DNA of 64,000 nucleotides from Leguminivora glycinivorella (taxonomy: Eukaryota > Arthropoda > Insecta > Lepidoptera > Tortricidae): assembly GCF_023078275.1 (NCBI RefSeq), contig NC_062990.1:6959549-7023548 (forward strand). The letters are read 5' to 3'. Below are positions 31,985 to 42,152 of the stretch, in pieces (the first letter of the stretch is position 1; each line of letters begins with the position of its first letter). Both the position numbers and the translations under genes were made by a program. The notes under the pieces were generated by a model, which saw only the letters and a list, made by a program, of their open reading frames with translations, searched no databases and was not told where the DNA came from.

Positions 31985-33056
31985 ATGTTAGTAAGTATTT
32001 ATAACCCTATATATCGAATCTCTTTAAAACTTTGATTTAAGTATTGTTGGTATATTTTTATTCTTTTTTGAAGGTCTGACTCCGAATGTTCAGTATACAC
32101 GCGCACGCCCTCACCTGAACCGAAGAAGATTGCTACAAAGAATATCAAGAAAAGGAAATCATCCTCAGCCGCAAGGTAATTCATTTATTTTATATTAATT
32201 AAAATAATCCTTAGAGTTATATTTAACAGTTCCTGCTAGTCTAGTCGTTAGTGACTCTGTTTTCTAAGCTTGAGGTTACAGGATTTAATCCTGGTAAGGC
32301 ATATCTGTGTGTTTATCACGTTAATTTATTTCTCAGTTATCTTATTCTCATCTATTTATAACGTTGTCAGTCATAACTATGAACTTGGTTTAGTTTTGTG
32401 TCAACATAATTATTATTAATTGACATATATTTAATATTGTTTTTCTTATTTAAGGTCCGAAGTTGAAACAGAAAATCGACGGGTACTACATTCATCCTCA
32501 CCAACACCTTGCGCGCAAAAGAAAAAAACAACCAAAAAAGCACGAACGTCAACCAGTGAAAATAAGAATGTTAGCTCTAGGTACTACTTATTTTTAGTTG
32601 TTTTTAAAATTAAATTACTTTATTGTGATTGTGCAACTATAACATAATGTATTTGCTTGAAATATTGTAATTCTGTTTTATTTTTTCAGTTCTTCCAAAA
32701 AATCGCCTGAAACCGATATCTTCAAAATCATAAGAGAAGAAGAGAAGATCACCAGCGAGGGCAGTTCGAAAACCGTCAAGACAACATCATCGTTTACCAG
32801 CCGCGTATCGACAGGTTCTAGTCGACGCACTACGATAACAGACGGTAATTTTTTCATTGATTTAAAAGTGTATAACATTAATGATTACCAAAAATCTGAG
32901 CCTGAAGAACGTTATAAAAAAGCATTAGCGTCGGTTAAATTGCAATGTCAAGAGAATTCCTCCGAGTGGAATCAAATACAAACGTTCTTAGGTCAAGCCT
33001 TTAATATTTTTGGAGAATGTGAACCTGTTTATTATAATAATTATAAAAAAAATTAG
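31985..33056 (+). CDS. Spliced Ser/Lys/Glu-rich Polinton protein of unknown function
   Basis: Three exons are clear: 32074-32175, 32455-32580 and 32690-33056 (stop TAG). All junctions are AG/GT with pyrimidine-rich acceptors and all introns are phase 2, so exons 2 and 3 are symmetric. The protein starts SDSECSVYTRTPSPEPKK, has a second Ser/Lys-rich exon (SEVETENRRVLHSSSPTP), and ends with a less biased segment (NFFIDLKVYNINDYQ, QTFLGQAFNIFGE). The N-terminal two thirds look disordered and basic, the end probably folded. The first exon is uncertain: ATG at 31985 followed by GTAAGT at 31991 would join out of phase and hit TGA at once. An AATAAA signal lies near 33293. No family recognised; a DNA- or RNA-binding accessory role is only a guess. 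Confidence 0.6.
32225..32315 (+). repeat. Diverged SINE-like sequence in an intron
   Basis: CTGCTAGTCTAGTCGTTAGT and GGATTTAATCCTGGTAAGGC resemble the A and B boxes of the SINE at 22174. It lies wholly in the intron between exons 2 and 3 of the spliced gene. Confidence 0.5.
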
Positions 33057-33599
33057 TTGAATATTTTCAAATCTCCCACAGTAAGAGAATTCTATTTAAA
33101 CAAAATTTTGTTATTTTTTATTCAAAGTTGTTGACAAAATCAAGTTATAGTTAACAGCAAAGGTAGATACCTACGTCTATAACTAAATCTCGAATATGGT
33201 TTTTGCATTAAGAATATATCGTACGCTTATATAAATAGTTTGTGTACAAAAATAGATACTTTCAATATTTTATGTGCGAAAAAGTTTTAATGAATAAATA
33301 CAGAAATTAATTTTTGTAAGATAAAAGGTTACTTTCTGTTAAATTTAAAGAATATTTTCGAATGCGATAATTTAATACTGCGACTTTATTTGATTTATAT
33401 TTATAGACTTATACTACCATACTTTGCATAGTGTTAACAATTCATTGCATTCTTAATGAGAAGTCAGTCGAGTCAACTGTTTTGATTAATACAACGTATG
33501 CTAATAGTAAATAGATGTATTAAATTAGTGTTTGACAAATTACGGTTTCAAAATAGCCTAGTGAGTTTAGCTACATCTTTTGCATTAACATAATTCATT
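33057..33599. other. Intergenic region upstream of DNA polymerase
   Basis: AT-rich, with an AATAAA for the upstream gene at about 33293 and nothing coding. It is presumed to hold the polymerase promoter; no convincing TATA box can be singled out. Confidence 0.4.
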
Positions 33600-36500
33600 A
33601 TGCCTTTCTGTGTACCGTGTAGTTCATCTGTAGACAAAAATAAATGGACAGGTCATCTTCGAAGCACTGCACATAAAACAACTGTATGTTCTAACAAATT
33701 ACTTAATGATGGTGTTGAAGTAGTAGAGTCTGCATTTCGGATGCGCATTGCCACTTATCGTATATCAGCAACCAACGACCAAAGTCTGGCGTCTGTCGAT
33801 GCGTTTATGAACTCTATTCGAAACAAAATAAAACGGCTTTTAGATAATTCACTTACGAAACATACGTGCGTAAAAGTAAATTTCGAGCTCTTTGGATTGT
33901 TTTTAATGTTCAAAGATAATAGTCAATCAATAAAATCATTTGGAACTAAAAATAAAATTTTATACTTAAGTTATGATTTTGAGTCACTGTTTTGCGAAGT
34001 TGTTAACTGTCTAAAGAAAAAATTTGAGGAATTTCAAGACCGTGATAGTGGATGGGCTTTTGTTAGTAACTCTCATTTAGAGATCAACATTAACAAGTAT
34101 CAACCATTACGAGGTTCAAGCTATGTTGACCTGCCAAAGTTCATAAAAAACAAAAAAGCATGTATAAATATACAAAACAACGATCAATGCTGTTTTTTAT
34201 GGTGTGTAACAGCGGCTTTGCATCCTTCTACAAAACACCCTGAAAGAGTATCATCTTATCCTAATTTTCGAGACGTTTTGAATATTTCTCAAATTTCTTT
34301 TCCAGTCACATTTGATGACATAAGAATATTCGAAAAAAATAACCCTATGATTTCATTGACGATTTTTGGTTTGAAAAATAATAAAATTGTTGTGGGCCCC
34401 TTTACAAGTCTAAAGTATCTAGTAATCAGAAATGTAGAAAAAATATAAACCTACTTTTAATAGACGATGGTAGTCACCCACCACATTATGTTCTAATTAA
34501 AGACTTGAGTCGTCTTGTGCGCAGACAAGTAACAAAGCATAATAGTAAGATATACTTTTGCGAAACCTGTCTGTTATTTTTTCTCACGCAGGAAGAACTC
34601 GCAAATCACTTGTGTACTGGAATAGTTACCGTTTTACCAGAAAAGGGGACAGTAATTAAATTTAAACATTTCGATCGTAAACAGAATGTTCCATTCGTTA
34701 TATATGCAGATTTTGAATCGTTACTACAACCAACTGAAACTAGTGACTCTGATACTGATACTAGTGATAGTCTTACCCCTAACACTACAACTTTGCATCA
34801 TCATATACCAGCTGCCTTTGGGTATCATATTGTTTGTAACGCAGATCCGAGTCATAATCGTTATTTCTCTTATCGCGGTACTGATTGCGTCGATAAATTT
34901 ATTGAGGCAATCTACAAAGATGTTGCTAAAATTTATAAAATTGTGAACAAAAATACCCCAATAATATGTAATGAGAATGACGACCAAAACTTTTTGAACG
35001 CTAAACGTTGTCATATTTGTAACCATTTTCTATTTTCTGATCGGGTTCGAGATCACTGTCACATTACAGGAAGATATCGGGGAGCGGCACATAATATATG
35101 TAACTTACAATATAAACGTCCTTGTTTCGTACCTATTTTTTTTCACAATCTGTCTGGTTATGATTGCCATCTATTTATCAAAAAATTGGGGGAGGCACCT
35201 GGAAACGTCAAAGTTATACCTAAAACCAAAGAAAACTATATTTCTTTTACTAAATTTATCCCTATCGAGAATGAGTATTTTCAGCTTCGTTTTGTAGATT
35301 CTTTCAAATTTTTAGATACAAGTTTAGAAAAACTAACTACAACTATGCAGAAATCTGACTTTGTTCATTTACATAAATATTTTTGTAATGATGAGGAGTT
35401 TGAATTACTTACACGAAAAGGTGTGTTTCCCTATGAGTATATGAATAAATGGCAATGTTTTGAAGAAAAATACCTGCCAAGTATTGACTGTTTTCATAAT
35501 TCGCTCACTGATGAGAACATTTCTGTAAAAGATTATAATCATGCGCAAAAAGTATGGCAACAGTTTAAAATTCAAAATTTAGGTGAATATACAGACCTAT
35601 ATTTGCAAACGGATGTTCTTCTGCTAACCGATATTTTTGAAAAGTTTCGCGCTACTTGCAAACAACACTATGACTTGGATCCTGCTTTTTATTTAACTAC
35701 ACCTAGCTTATCATTTGATGCCATGCTTCTGAAAACTGGTATTGAATTAGAGCTTATAGATGACTTTAACATGCTTAAGATGATCCAATCTGGAATAAGA
35801 GGGGGAGTCTGTATGACCTCTCTACGATATGCAAAGGCTAATAACATATACTTACCTCACTATGACTCATCCCAGATAGACTCATACCTAATTTATATCG
35901 ACTGTAATAATTTATATGGTTACAGCATGTGTCAGTATATGCCCCTATCAGACTTTAGGTTTCTAGAAACCAATGAAATAAGTGCTTTAAATATCACTCA
36001 AATCCCTGATGACTCGGATTATGGTTTCATTCTAGAAGTTGATATTATTTACCCCAATGATTTACATGATAAACATAATGATTTACCATTTTGTCCCGAA
36101 AAATGTGTTCCACCAGGTGGGACGCATTATAAACTGGTACCTAATCTATATGACAAATATTTGTATGTGATTCATTATGTACATTTGAAAACGTGTCTTA
36201 AACATGGTTTAAAATTAAAAAAAGTACATAGAGTAATTACGTTCAAACAGTCCCCTTACTTAAAACAATATATTGATATGAATACAAGGCTACGTCAAGA
36301 GGCAACGTCTGTCTTTGAACAAGATTTTTGTAAATTGATGAATAACAGTATATTTGGTAAAACTTTAGAAAATACTGAGAAAAGGGTTGATGTGCGCTTA
36401 GTTAATCAGTGGACAGACAATGATAACACAACAAAAAAGAAAATCACCGCTGACAGATTAATTGCAAGGCCAAATTTTCACAGTGTATCAGTTTTTACTG

Positions 36501-37141
36501 AAAATTTGGTGGCAGTTCAATTGAAACCAGATCTAATAATTTTAGATAAACCGATCTACATTGGTTTCGCTGTACTAGAGTTATCTAAAAGTCATATGTA
36601 TGATTTTCATTATTCAGTATTTAAACGTTTTTATGATACTCGTCTACAAATGTGTTACACGGATACAGATAGTTTTGTTTATTATATACAAACAAAAGAC
36701 TTTTTTAAAGATTTAAGAATGCATTTTTTAACATATTTCGATACTAGTTGTTACGATATTGATAATAAATTTTTATTACCTGTTCAAAATAAAAAAGTGC
36801 CAGGACTTTTTAAGGATGAAATGAAAGGAAAAATGATTAAAGAGTATGTTGGACTTCGTTCTAAAGTGTATTCTATCAAAACAGTTGATAAAATTATTAA
36901 AAAAGCTAAGGGTGTGAGAGAACCTGTAGTATGCAAATTTGAGTTTTCTCATTACGTGAAATCATTATTTCAAGGAGATGAAATAAAAAGAAGAAACATA
37001 TTATTTAAGTCGATTAAGCACAATATATTTACCCAAAGTGTAAATAAAGTCGCCCTTTCAGCTAATGATGATAAGCGTATGATATCTGACAACCAAATAG
37101 TGACGAAAGCTTGGGGGCATACCTCAATACTTAATGTTTAA
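33600..37141 (+). CDS. polB: Protein-primed family-B DNA polymerase (one frameshift)
   Basis: Replicates the linear element by protein priming. The first segment (33600-34448) has an N-terminal CPC...H-H finger-like motif and a conserved KYQPLRGSSY / NNDQCCFLWCVTAALHP region. The second (to 37141) holds exonuclease motif I (YADFE at 34703), a Cys/His endonuclease-VII-like insert (CHIC ... DHCHITGRYRGAAHNIC, about 35005-35105), Exo II (NLSGYD), Exo III (YLQTD), polymerase motif A (DCNNLYGYS), B (KLMNNSIFGKT) and C (CYTDTDS, about 36652), then LRSKVYS. All catalytic acidic residues are present. The frame moves by -1 within an A run at about 34436-34441, so the present reading stops at 34446-34448. 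Combined length, about 1,180 residues, fits the family. AATAAA is at 37171. The product is inactive if the break is real and not bypassed. Confidence 0.95.
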
Positions 37142-37673
37142 TTTGTAATCAATTGTCATGTTTTGTATAAAATAAATTGTACTATATGCAGTCAGAGGTC
37201 ATTAGTAAATTGAATAGCACATATAATTGAAACAACATTTTGATATTAATTTTATAAATCTATTAAAAACTATAAATATAAGTTGAAGATAATAACTAAT
37301 TCAATTATATGTCCTAAAAATAAATCTTTCTTCTACTTATTATACTTATTGTGTTTTTATTTTAACAATATTATTCAGTGATGTCTTATGATAAATAAAT
37401 ATATTATCTTATTATTTTCTTGTTTTCATTTTAATTTACCTTAAACATTTCTATAGATAGTTTATTCATAAACGTGTTCATAAAACAAGTTGTGACTTGT
37501 TTAGGTAAAGACATACACACGTGTAAAGTTAAAGCTATCATATAACAGGATTGCGCATTTATATTTTGCTGAACAAACAATAGCTAACCTTTATAAGCGC
37601 AAAGTAATTTTTAATTGGTTACATTCGAATAGCATCAACGCGTCTTTATTATCCACTCGCAGACATAGACCTG
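37142..37673 (+). other. Intergenic region and untranslated first exon
   Basis: Contains the polymerase poly(A) signal and, towards the end, the leader of the next gene, which finishes at CTG before GTAAGTTG (37674). Confidence 0.4.
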
Positions 37674-37859
37674 GTAAGTTGTTTTTTAACTAACTACTTA
37701 TTAAAATTATATATATATATATTATATATATATTAAAATTATATATTATATTTTACAAATCAAATAAACATTAAAATTAATTTATTTGTGGTTATATACA
37801 TTTTTGTTCGTTGTGTAATCTGATTTATCAATATTATATAATTTTTCGTTTTGTCTTAG
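37674..37859 (+). other. Leader intron
   Basis: Begins GTAAGTTG after GACCTG and ends in a pyrimidine-rich TTTTTCGTTTTGTCTTAG. It sits 11 bp before the ATG at 37871, so it would remove sequence only from the 5' untranslated region. Confidence 0.55.
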
Positions 37860-37870
37860 GTTTTCAAAAA

Positions 37871-38284
37871 ATGGCAGACAGCGAAGACATCCCAATTCCA
37901 TTTTCGCAATATGCACAAGAGTTTGAGCTACCACAAGAATTTGACGATAGCGACTTATATAAAAAAATTAAAAAGAACATCGAAAACCCTAAAGCCAAGA
38001 AACGTAATAAAGTTAACATTCATAATAAAGTAGTGAAAAGGACTCAAGGACACCCACCATCTTTTGTGATAAATAATCATGAGATCAAAGGCAATAAACT
38101 GATCAAAATTCAAATAATCAACATAACAGAGGATGTAAGGGATCAAAACGATGAACAGAACGAAAATGTATTACTGAGCGCGCAGTATGTTGCAGGCGAT
38201 AATTTTGATGAAATTATTGACAGCACAGAGGCTTTAATAAATAAAATTTCAAAAAAAATTTGTGGATACAGTACTAGTTATTAA
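37871..38284 (+). CDS. Polinton protein of unknown function, 137 residues
   Basis: I chose the ATG at 37871 (MADSEDIPIPFSQYAQEF) because it is the first ATG after the predicted 3' splice site; the longer frame back to 37811 lies in the intron. The N-terminal third is acidic, the middle is strongly basic (IKKNIENPKAKKRNKVNIHN), and the C-terminal part is mixed with FVINNHEIKGNKLIKIQIIN and a Ser/Asp-rich stretch before the end. No transmembrane segment or known motif is seen. An AATAAA follows at 38311. It is the last rightward gene and faces the leftward capsid group. Its function is unknown; a nucleic-acid-binding or transcriptional role would be a guess from charge only. Confidence 0.7.
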   Translation: MADSEDIPIPFSQYAQEFELPQEFDDSDLYKKIKKNIENPKAKKRNKVNIHNKVVKRTQGHPPSFVINNHEIKGNKLIKIQIINITEDVRDQNDEQNENVLLSAQYVAGDNFDEIIDSTEALINKISKKICGYSTSY

Positions 38285-38535
38285 AGTTGTATTTTAAATA
38301 TTATATAAGTAATAAATATTATATGAGTAAGTTGTCGTTTTATTTATATCCATACTAACTAATAAGTTTTTCTTATGCAAATTATGTAAAATCTAAGCTA
38401 AAAATTAAAAATATAACATTTACTATAAAAAACTTATTAGGTAGTTATCAGTAGTTATATAGAATGGTATAAAAAACTAATATAATTAATAACAAACATT
38501 TATTTTAAGAAACACATTTTGAATACAAATTAAAA
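38285..38535. terminator. Convergent 3' regions with opposed poly(A) signals
   Basis: AATAAA at 38311-38316 serves the rightward gene. TTTATT at 38499-38504 is AATAAA on the minus strand for the leftward transcription unit. The two halves of the element meet here. Confidence 0.6.
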
Positions 38536-39015
38536 TTAGATTTGTCGATTGTCTAAATACCATTTTTTTATACATAAAACATTTTTTAATGCACAAGATT
38601 TTTTATGATACACACAGTTAAAAATACATTCATTAGTACAATATTTTTTATACAGTTCTTTTAAATTAGGCACATCTTTTTCACCCAAATCTAAAATAGT
38701 GCATTTTGGATATAAATCTTTAATCCATTGAACTTTTTCCAAACCTTTAACGTAGATTGTCTTATCTTTTATATGGTTATCAATAAGTCTTCTAAATTCT
38801 CTATAATCAACATAACCTTCGTGCCATAAAATACCTAAATGTTTTTCAATCCATCTTGTCTGCCTCTTTTCACTTTCCGCCAATTTAGAAAAACGAAAAG
38901 GGGGTTTTATTAAGAAAACTTGAGTGTATTCTAGCGTGCTGTATGCAAATTCTTTGACAATAAATTCATTTTCTTTTGTTTTAAATCCTTGAAGGTCTAC
39001 AAATATATGCTGCAT
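38536..39015 (-). CDS. Conserved Polinton protein, possibly DnaQ/RNase H-like
   Basis: 159 residues. An N-terminal VDLQGF core (residues 6-11) resembles exonuclease motif I (hydrophobic strand then D). The middle has YVKGLEKVQWIKDLYP and the C-terminus H-KKSCALKNV...WYL with several cysteines. The pattern D...H-x-x-x-CAL-x-N is reminiscent of DEDD-type exonuclease folds, and I recognise similar proteins from other insect Polintons, but catalytic activity is not demonstrated by sequence alone. Its ATG (39015) overlaps the stop of the capsid frame as TAATG. It is the last leftward gene; a minus-strand AATAAA lies 32 bp downstream. Alternative: a structural or cofactor protein with a lost nuclease site. 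Confidence 0.7.
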   Translation of the reverse strand: MQHIFVDLQGFKTKENEFIVKEFAYSTLEYTQVFLIKPPFRFSKLAESEKRQTRWIEKHLGILWHEGYVDYREFRRLIDNHIKDKTIYVKGLEKVQWIKDLYPKCTILDLGEKDVPNLKELYKKYCTNECIFNCVYHKKSCALKNVLCIKKWYLDNRQI

Positions 39016-40222
39016 TACGATACTTTTTTCGTAATATTACTTAAGGGCTTATATTCAAATATACTATCATTTAAAATCAGACAGTAAGCTGCAGTGTTCT
39101 TTGGTATATCAGATTCACAATCCAATTCAACTCTCACATCTACCGATCCGGTTTTTAAGGTTTCGTTTTGACGAGAACAGTTGATAACAAATAAAGGAGC
39201 TATATCTTTAAAGTCTTGAGGACTTAACAACGGCGCTTGTAGACGGTTATAATAAGACTGCTGAAATTTCGCATACTGCTCGTATAATATAGCAAACTTT
39301 CCACCCGAAAAACTAACATCAAAACTTTCGTACGGAAAGTAGACTGAATTCAAAAAACTTTAACATCTCTCAAATTACAGTGATCAAAATGTGTTATGTC
39401 TTTATTAGCGTCATTTTTTCGTCCCGTTTTCAAACCAATTATAATATAACGCGGCTTTTCAATTTGAGATGAAGTTTTGATAGACCAAGAATGTTTTGAC
39501 GTCTCAGGCAAGAGCGGATATTCATATAAATCCCAAGTCCTAAATGCTATCTGAATGGCACGATCACTTTCCAAACATTTGAGTAAGTTTAATCTTTCTC
39601 GATCAGACACTTTAACATGAGGCATGCGCCATACTATTTTAGATATAGTAATATTGTCTATATATTCATTCGCATTTAGTTTAACGCTATTCAAATTAGT
39701 ATTGGATCTTAAAATAATGAGTTCATGCTTGCAATTAATTATGATTTTGTTGTAATCCTCAGCAAACCCGAGAATCTTGTTTAAGGGTACAGACACGGAA
39801 AATGAACCTTGCGTGTTTTTTATGCCTTTGACATCAAATCCCCATAACTTAGACATAGATGCTTCCAGTTCATTCATAGATACAAGAGATTTCATAGTTG
39901 TTGTAACTCCTGCGTTTTTAATTTTGTCAATTTCGATTCCATTTAATTCATATCGAATATCTTGAAATAGATGAAGTATGGGGTTGTTTGTAAAAAGAAC
40001 ACTTTTTACCTCGGCTTTTGTTTCTCTATTGAATGCGGTTATAGTACCTTCTATGTATAAAGAACTTGCTGATGGTAGTACATAAAGATCTTGTTGGTTT
40101 ATAGGTATACGTATTTCATCGTTGAAATTAAAACTTGTTACGTACGGCTTATATGAATGATATTCAAAGCTCTCGATAGAATTATCAAAGACAAAAGGTT
40201 CTGTTAAGTTTAATATACTCAT
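39015..40222 (-). CDS. Major capsid protein, double jelly roll (one frameshift)
   Basis: Forms the hexon-like capsomer of the predicted icosahedral particle. It is read in two frames: 40222-39350 (290 residues, starts MSILNLTEPFVFDNS, with DEIRIPINQQDLYVLPSAS and SLYIEG early on) and 39353-39015 (112 residues, starting NSVYFPYESFDVSFSGGKF). Strand-rich composition, the IPINQQDLY...SLYIEG signature and the position between penton and the terminal gene support the call. The frame moves by -1 in a T run at about 39351-39356, immediately before the stop of the first segment. About 400 residues is at the short end for this family. The start ATG overlaps the stop of the preceding small ORF (ATGA). 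The assignment is from motif recognition, not structure. Confidence 0.8.
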
Positions 40223-40357
40223 TTTAATAGCCGTAAGCTTTGGAGGAATTGCTTATTTTGTTTCGTAAGTTTCACTTTAGGTCTTCTTTTTTATGATTGC
40301 AGGATGAGTACTGATAGTTTTTTTAAGAGAGATTGAAGTTTTATTGAAGTCTATCAT
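40219..40357 (-). CDS. Small basic ORF between penton and capsid (frame-broken)
   Basis: The ATG at 40357 overlaps the penton stop (ATGA) and the last stop overlaps the capsid ATG (ATGA), so it fills the gap exactly. About 46 codons, Lys/Arg-rich, ending PKVKLTKQNKQFLQSLRLLK. The present frame stops at a TAA after about 26 codons; the conserved-looking end lies in the neighbouring frame, offset in the opposite direction to the other breaks, around an A run at about 40285-40290. I recall similar short basic tails next to Polinton capsid genes, but the evidence is thin. It could be a core or assembly peptide, or chance. Confidence 0.35.
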
Positions 40358-41024
40358 TTTTTCCTTAGATGTAAGTATATCTGAATTTCTTCACCTCGTA
40401 AATTAACTAGATTATTTTTAACGTCTAAAATTCTTATCGTAATTGTATTTAAGCTGTTTTGGGTTACAGGGAAATAAATAACGTTTTTTGGTGTTTCTAT
40501 AATCCGATAACCAGGTGCCACATTTGGTACAAACTCGTGAATTATATGACTAGGTTTTCCGTTAACAAATGAACCGCTCACTATGTCACATTCAATGCGT
40601 ACTATAGTTGTCGACAGAATGGAAACAGGATAAGGGGATTCGGTTAATATATTAGCTTGAATGGATTCTGAACCGAAGCCAAGTAAATTACCGATAGAGC
40701 CTTCTTTGTTGAAATGAATATTTTCAGAGCATAAAATAGATGTTTTTAAGGTATTATTATTGCATGTTAATGCAAAAGAGCATCCTTCAATATGTTCTTT
40801 AAGGTAATCGTCAATATCTTGAAGTTCATATGATCCTTCAGAATTTTAATTACTTTGTTTTTACCATAATATAACTTATTATTTCTGTTGTCTATGTTGG
40901 GTATAGAATTAAAAGTTGACATATACAATAGCCCACACTCATATTCACCATCCAGTTGAAGAGCTGGTGAATAGTTTGTTAACAGAGTGGAAGATGTTCC
41001 AGTTATAGACAAAGTGAAAGACAT
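40354..41024 (-). CDS. Minor capsid (penton) protein, single jelly roll (one frameshift)
   Basis: Caps the fivefold vertices in Polinton/adintovirus particles. The first segment starts at ATG 41024 (MSFTLSITGTSSTLLTNYSP, then DGEYECGLLYMSTFNSIPNI). The rest lies in the -1 frame from about 40840, with SIGNLLGFG, PYPVSILSTTIVRIECDIV and a C-terminal IRILDVKNNLVNLRGEEI. The LLGF motif and C-terminal DxxGxxVxLRGE-like pattern are what I recognise from penton genes. About 222 residues in total is usual. The break is at about 40838-40842 and is not in a long homopolymer. It lies 20 bp downstream of the protease gene. Confidence 0.75.
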
Positions 41025-41043
41025 TGTGAGAATGATAAACTGT

Positions 41044-41451
41044 TTATTGTGCGATGATATTTAAACGGTTATACCAATATTGTTTTAAGTATTTTAGACA
41101 TAAATGACCACAATTGACAGTGTTAAACTTTTGGTACGTGTCATAATTATAGTAAATATCATATTTTTTTAAATACCTCTTTAATTCTAGCGGAGGTGGA
41201 AGGTCTCCATAACTATTAAAATATTCACAATAATTATTATCTTTTACATAGGCTACCCAGTGTGTACCATTGTTTTTAGAACTGTCCAAATTAACAATTC
41301 CACATTCTACTTTTTTAGGACTCTTTGGTAAACTGTCTCTCATATAAACTCCTCGAAAATATGGAATATCAGATGAGTGTTTTAAAATATCAATATTTGA
41401 AAGAGCGCGCCTGGGTAACCTCTCATTTAGTTTTTTGAAATTTTCAAACAT
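41044..41451 (-). CDS. Adenain-type maturation cysteine protease
   Basis: 135 residues, complete. Predicted to cleave capsid proteins during assembly. Motifs in order: GTHWVAY (catalytic His64), YCEYFNSYGDLPP (the acidic position of the triad is Asn79 here in the FNSYG motif), Gln107 in TYQKFN and Cys114 in VNCGHLCLKYL. Size and order match adenovirus-type and Polinton proteases (Ulp1-like fold). The ATG overlaps the end of the PLA2-like gene by 25 bp and the stop is 20 bp before the penton start. The Asn in place of Asp/Glu is worth noting, though related enzymes tolerate it. No frame break. Confidence 0.9.
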   Translation of the reverse strand: MFENFKKLNERLPRRALSNIDILKHSSDIPYFRGVYMRDSLPKSPKKVECGIVNLDSSKNNGTHWVAYVKDNNYCEYFNSYGDLPPPLELKRYLKKYDIYYNYDTYQKFNTVNCGHLCLKYLKQYWYNRLNIIAQ

Positions 41452-42152
41452 AATCCTTTGCCATTTTTATATGGTTTAATGTGTAAGCCTTTTCCTAATG
41501 CAATAGATTCCATCATCTTGTTATGTCGCTCTGATTCCGCTAAATTTTTTCTGGCGGCTTTGTAATCACCTACAGCTTTAGCAATTCCGGCAGCTCCTCC
41601 TGCTAATGATCCCAGCGCAGACAGACCGGCAAAAATAGGTATCAGCGGTAAGAAGCCTCCAGTTTTTGGAATTGGTATAATACGAGGTACCCGTACCTTG
41701 GAATTGGTATTGAAAATTTTTGTCGCAGCAATAAGAGCTCGATCAATTATATTACGTTTTGTTTTTGGTTTCTTTTTTAATTCAGTGCGTATCTTGGACA
41801 CAAAACGTTTAAAAGGTTTTATACCCGCACCGGCCTTTATTTTCGATTTCATCACTTTGCTAACTAACCATGAAGCAATTTTTTCTCCTCTCCCTGCATC
41901 TTTCGACTTTCTTCTTTGTTTCGCCATTTCGTATAGTTCTAAATCAGCACGATGTCTACCAGCTAAATCAGAATAATTATCATATGCTATGTCGTGTTTC
42001 ATACACGCATTATCTAGCGCATTAATTCCTTTATCACCTCTTTGTAACCTTTTGCGCAATTTCGTTCCCGGACCACAATAGTTATAACCAGGTAAGTGTA
42101 ATTCGAAGGGCAAATTATTAATAGCGCTGTTTAAGAGTCCTCTCCCTTTCAT
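41427..42152 (-). CDS. PLA2-like virion protein
   Basis: 241 residues, complete. The N-terminal domain has the phospholipase A2 signature: YNYCGPGTKL (Ca-binding loop, residues 24-32) and LDNACMKHDIAYD with the catalytic His-Asp pair at 53-54. This resembles the PLA2 domain of parvovirus VP1 and of adintovirus virion proteins, where it acts on membranes during entry. Next is a very basic stretch (KKPKTKRN), then a Gly/Ala-rich hydrophobic segment (LIPIFAGLSALGSLAGGAAG, about 165-190) that could insert in membranes. An N-terminal MKGRGLLNSAINN segment recalls adenovirus core or membrane-lytic peptides. It overlaps the protease gene at its 3' end. All PLA2 active-site residues visible are intact. 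Confidence 0.88.
   Translation of the reverse strand: MKGRGLLNSAINNLPFELHLPGYNYCGPGTKLRKRLQRGDKGINALDNACMKHDIAYDNYSDLAGRHRADLELYEMAKQRRKSKDAGRGEKIASWLVSKVMKSKIKAGAGIKPFKRFVSKIRTELKKKPKTKRNIIDRALIAATKIFNTNSKVRVPRIIPIPKTGGFLPLIPIFAGLSALGSLAGGAAGIAKAVGDYKAARKNLAESERHNKMMESIALGKGLHIKPYKNGKGLCLKISKN

Noticed and set aside
34686..35026. Frames on both strands inside the polymerase
   Set aside because: They are shadows of the polymerase coding frame, which carries all conserved motifs.
38536..39015. Maelstrom-type host protein
   Set aside because: A Cys/His-rich RNase H-like appearance is shared, but length, the VDLQGF start and location inside the Polinton gene cluster point to an element protein.
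39350..39356. Programmed -1 frameshift site in the capsid gene
   Set aside because: The T run is suggestive, but the upstream codon GTT re-pairs poorly after a -1 slip and the stop is immediate; a lost base is simpler. Not accepted as programmed without comparative data.
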